Assembly (NCBI RefSeq): GCF_019226825.1
Contig: NZ_CP076643.1
Coordinates: 2,356,001-2,420,000, forward strand
Length of the DNA stretch: 64,000 nt
Origin: Vibrio ostreae
GTDB taxonomy: Bacteria; Pseudomonadota; Gammaproteobacteria; Enterobacterales; Vibrionaceae
Direction of reading: 5' to 3'
Part shown: in pieces, positions 61,952 through 64,000 of the stretch
How the letters are laid out: every line of letters starts with the position of its first letter
Numbering within the stretch: position 1 is the stretch's first letter
The notes under the pieces: model-generated
Database searches by the model: none
Told to the model about the DNA's origin: nothing
Seen by the model: the letters and a program-made list of their open reading frames with translations, nothing else
Made by a program: the position numbers and the translations under genes

Positions 61952-62086
61952 TGTCACGACTTCCTTATTCATTGCGTGACGATAGATTAACCACTCCTCT
62001 TAATAACAAGAAAGAATAGATGAGCATGTTTTATAACTTTTTGGAAGTAAGGAGGATAAAATTTCACCCTTAGCACTTAAGTGCCC

Positions 62087-62323
62087 TTATCTGGCTTCCA
62101 CCCTTACCTGTTTAAAGCCGACCGCCATGGCGGATTTGGAGGCTTGATCCAGGTCGCCGTAGTGGCACTCCTCACCATTAGGGCCGGTCAGTAATAAGAA
62201 ACCGCCTTCCTGATGGCGGAACTCCACTATCCATTCTCCTTCATCTGAATAAGGCTCGATGATCGCTTCTACCAGCATCTTTGCGCGGTATAGGTTTCTC
62301 AGTTCCGTGATAGTCATCGCCAT
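62087..62323 (-). CDS. Small protein of unknown function
   Basis: This 78-residue frame from ATG 62323 (MAMTITELRNLYRAKMLVEA) has two further possible starts, a GTG at 62329 and an ATG at 62317. It contains no membrane segment, signal or cysteine-rich motif apart from one Cys in GEECHYGD. Alternating charged and aromatic residues (GEWIVEFRHQEGGFLLLTG) suggest a small beta fold. It has coding-like composition and sits between pspG and cysJ on the same strand. I do not recognise the family well enough to name it. Confidence 0.65.
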   Translation of the reverse strand: MAMTITELRNLYRAKMLVEAIIEPYSDEGEWIVEFRHQEGGFLLLTGPNGEECHYGDLDQASKSAMAVGFKQVRVEAR

Positions 62324-62420
62324 TCTCACTATATTGCCGATCCTTCGTTATTAAGCATGGACGATTTCCATCAGAATGCGAATCGGCCGATACAGAAGGT
62401 TGATGACGACCACGCTCTGC

Positions 62421-62660
62421 TCAGCGGCGCCAGTTCCTGTATTGCGCATTACGGCCAGTGTCCCGGCAGTAATAACGGTAGGCCAGTACCGCCAGACCAA
62501 TCACAATGATCCAAGGCAATAACTTAAGCGCGATGCCGAGCACACTAAGCAACAGCATAGTCACTGCCGCCGCACCAGCGGCCACCAGCACGCCCATCAT
62601 GGTCAGCCCGCTGACCAGTAAGCCGACCACAAATACGGTCAGTACAATCAATTCCATCAT
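62421..62660 (-). CDS. pspG: Phage shock protein G
   Basis: This is a 79-residue inner-membrane protein with two or three hydrophobic segments (VVGLLVSGLTMMGVLVAA and LLPWIIVIGLAVLAYRYY) and the basic tail RNAQYRNWRR. It matches E. coli PspG in length, in the KLLPW motif and in its neighbour dusA. PspG is an effector of the phage-shock envelope-stress response. A sigma-54-type promoter 75-90 bp upstream supports PspF control. The start may be either of two adjacent ATGs (62660 or 62657). Confidence 0.88.
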   Translation of the reverse strand: MMELIVLTVFVVGLLVSGLTMMGVLVAAGAAAVTMLLLSVLGIALKLLPWIIVIGLAVLAYRYYCRDTGRNAQYRNWRR

Positions 62661-62734
62661 AATGCTTCTCTGCGCCTCTTGCGTTACCCATCATGTGCTG
62701 TACTGACAATGTACAACTCTCATGCTGAAAGTGT

Positions 62735-62750
62735 TGCAGATTACAGGCCA
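62735..62750 (-). promoter_or_regulatory. Sigma-54 promoter of pspG
   Basis: The minus strand reads TGGCCTGTAATCTGCA. It has the invariant GG and GC dinucleotides at the right spacing for the sigma-54 consensus TGGCACGNNNNTTGCA, with three other mismatches. E. coli pspG is sigma-54 and PspF dependent. Confidence 0.75.
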
Positions 62751-62795
62751 GAAAATCAAACAGGCTAACCCACTGATAACTAACCGTGAGGCAAT

Positions 62796-62826
62796 AAAAA
62801 AGCCACATGAGTTAACTCACATGGCT
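62796..62826 (-). terminator. Rho-independent terminator of dusA
   Basis: AAGCCACATGAGTT/AACTCACATGGCTT pairs with minor mismatch and is followed on the minus strand by TTTTTT. It separates dusA from the pspG promoter. Confidence 0.88.
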
Positions 62827-62863
62827 TGGTCATTTGGTCAAAAATACCAGTTAGCGGTGAATT

Positions 62864-63847
62864 TTACACACCGAGATCCTGGTATGGGATTTTGGCCAGC
62901 GCCTGCTCGACCACTTCAATGCCCGCGCCCGGTTTGTGCGCATTTTCACTGATGTGACGACGCCACTGGCGGGCACCCGGCATACTCTGGAACAGGCCCA
63001 ACATGTGGCGGGTGATGTGGCCCAGATACGCGCCCTGCGACAACTGCCGCTCAATGTACGGATACATCTCGTGCACAATCTCAGAGCGCTTCTTGACTGG
63101 CTGTTCGAGGCCAAAGAGCTGCTGGTCAACTTCCGCCAGAATATAAGGACTCTGATACGCTTCGCGGCCAATCATCACCCCGTCCAGATGCTCGAGGTGC
63201 AGTTGCGCCTCCTGCAGTGACTTAACGCCACCATTGATAGCGATAGTCAGATGCGGAAAATCCTGCTTAAGCTGGTAAGCACGCGGGTAATCAAGCGGCG
63301 GGATCTCTCGGTTCTCTTTCGGACTCAGGCCACTCAGCCACGCCTTACGGGCGTGAATAGTAAACTGCTCACAACCGCCCTGCTCAGAAACCAGAGTCAC
63401 AAAGCGGGTCAGGAATTCATAAGAGTCGAGATCGTCGATACCGATGCGGGTTTTCACCGTCACCGGAATATTGACCTCAGCTTTCATGGCTGCAACACAT
63501 TCGGCAACCAGCTCAGGTTCAGCCATCAGGCAGGCACCAAAGCGGCCGTTCTGCACCCGGTCAGACGGACAACCGACATTGAGGTTAACCTCATCGTAGC
63601 CGCGCTCTTCGGCCAGTTTGGCACAGCGCGCCAGATCCGCCGGGTTAGAGCCGCCCAACTGCAGGGCAAGCGGATGCTCTTCCTGGTTGTAGGCCAAAAA
63701 GTCACCCTTTCCATGGATGATCGCACCTGTGGTTACCATTTCGGTATAAAGTAAGGTTTGCGATGAGAGCAAACGATGGAAATAACGGCAGTGGCGATCG
63801 GTCCAATCTAACATTGGCGCCACAGACAGCCGGCATGAGTGAGTCAT
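62864..63847 (-). CDS. dusA: tRNA-dihydrouridine(20/20a) synthase
   Basis: This 327-residue FMN enzyme reduces uridine to dihydrouridine at positions 20 and 20a of the tRNA D loop. The start [20 protein letters not shown] is standard. The TIM-barrel FMN site includes [10 protein letters not shown]. The catalytic cysteine is in [12 protein letters not shown] near residue 93. [20 protein letters not shown] is the DusA-specific segment that separates it from DusB and DusC. A C-terminal helical domain binds tRNA. It lies next to pspG as in E. coli. Confidence 0.96.
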   Translation of the reverse strand: MTHSCRLSVAPMLDWTDRHCRYFHRLLSSQTLLYTEMVTTGAIIHGKGDFLAYNQEEHPLALQLGGSNPADLARCAKLAEERGYDEVNLNVGCPSDRVQNGRFGACLMAEPELVAECVAAMKAEVNIPVTVKTRIGIDDLDSYEFLTRFVTLVSEQGGCEQFTIHARKAWLSGLSPKENREIPPLDYPRAYQLKQDFPHLTIAINGGVKSLQEAQLHLEHLDGVMIGREAYQSPYILAEVDQQLFGLEQPVKKRSEIVHEMYPYIERQLSQGAYLGHITRHMLGLFQSMPGARQWRRHISENAHKPGAGIEVVEQALAKIPYQDLGV

Positions 63848-63882
63848 TGGTCTAACATCCCCGTTTTCGGTCTAAAGCATTC

Positions 63883-63897
63883 GGTCACCGGGTGACC
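63883..63897. other. 15-bp palindrome upstream of dusA
   Basis: GGTCACCGGGTGACC is a perfect 7+1+7 inverted repeat, 36 bp before the dusA start. It could be an operator or an mRNA leader hairpin. No regulator is recognised. Confidence 0.45.
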
Positions 63898-64000
63898 AAA
63901 ACAAAGCTTGGCATTGTAATCGCTTCTGTTTATCTCGCCAACCGTTGTTCGAGGTATCGTTTTGTGAACAAATAAGGTAAGTTAGCGCTTATCTGACGAG

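Noticed and set aside
62070..62081. GCACTTAAGTGC palindrome before cysJ as a CysB or terminator site
   Set aside because: CysB sites are not simple palindromes of this kind, and there is no U-tract, so no function could be supported.

Overview
The window is chromosomal DNA of a Vibrio species (Gammaproteobacteria, Vibrionaceae). The evidence is a complete MSHA type IV pilus locus between csrD/ssb and mreBCD, a QstR-type LuxR regulator beside ssb, the order galU-uvrA-pglL-aminotransferase-lysC-metH-antiporter-rRNA-cysHIJ as I recall it from V. cholerae chromosome 1, and Vibrio-type rRNA. I cannot fix the species from sequence alone.

Layout. (1) 1-5071, minus strand: the 5' part of yhdP, rng (RNase G), maf/yhdE, then mreD, mreC and mreB, a conserved cell-envelope and shape block. 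(2) 5221-23782, minus strand: the MSHA pilus. In transcription order this is csrD/mshH, mshI, J, K, L, M, N, E, G, F (regulation and assembly machine), then mshB, A, C, D, O, P, Q (pilins and tip). A promoter lies before mshB and a hairpin terminator lies between mshA and mshC. mshN carries an apparent one-base frameshift in an A run. (3) 24167-31508: ssb (minus), then qstR, galU, uvrA and a PglL-type O-oligosaccharyltransferase (plus). (4) 31565-39773: a class V aminotransferase (minus), a lysine riboswitch with lysC (plus), metH behind a MetJ operator (minus), and a CPA1 Na+/H+ antiporter (plus) that is also frameshifted in an A run. (5) 39833-57025: a non-coding stretch with a 7-bp tandem repeat and two tRNA-Asp-derived 96-bp repeats, then three complete tandem rRNA operons, all on the minus strand. 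Operon 1 has tRNA-Ile and tRNA-Ala in the spacer and tRNA-Asp at the end. Operon 2 has tRNA-Glu in the spacer. Operon 3 has no tRNA. (6) 57623-63847, minus strand: cysH, cysI and cysJ (assimilatory sulfate/sulfite reduction), an unrecognised 78-residue protein, pspG with a sigma-54-type promoter, and dusA.

How the parts work together. The MshE ATPase carries tandem N-terminal c-di-GMP-binding motifs and powers pilus assembly through the MshG platform and the MshL secretin. CsrD, with degenerate GGDEF and EAL domains, heads the same strand run. lysC and metH share the aspartate family of amino acids, and each carries its own control element (riboswitch, MetJ box). cysJIH is a translationally coupled operon.

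Quality warning. Two protein-coding frameshifts and two one-base length differences among the three 23S copies all lie in homopolymer runs. Sequencing or assembly error is therefore the leading explanation, and the two broken genes should not be treated as genuine pseudogenes without checking.

No wholly new multi-gene system is evident. The least explained DNA is 39840-40570, with CTAG-rich heptamer repeats and tRNA-derived repeats next to the rRNA cluster.
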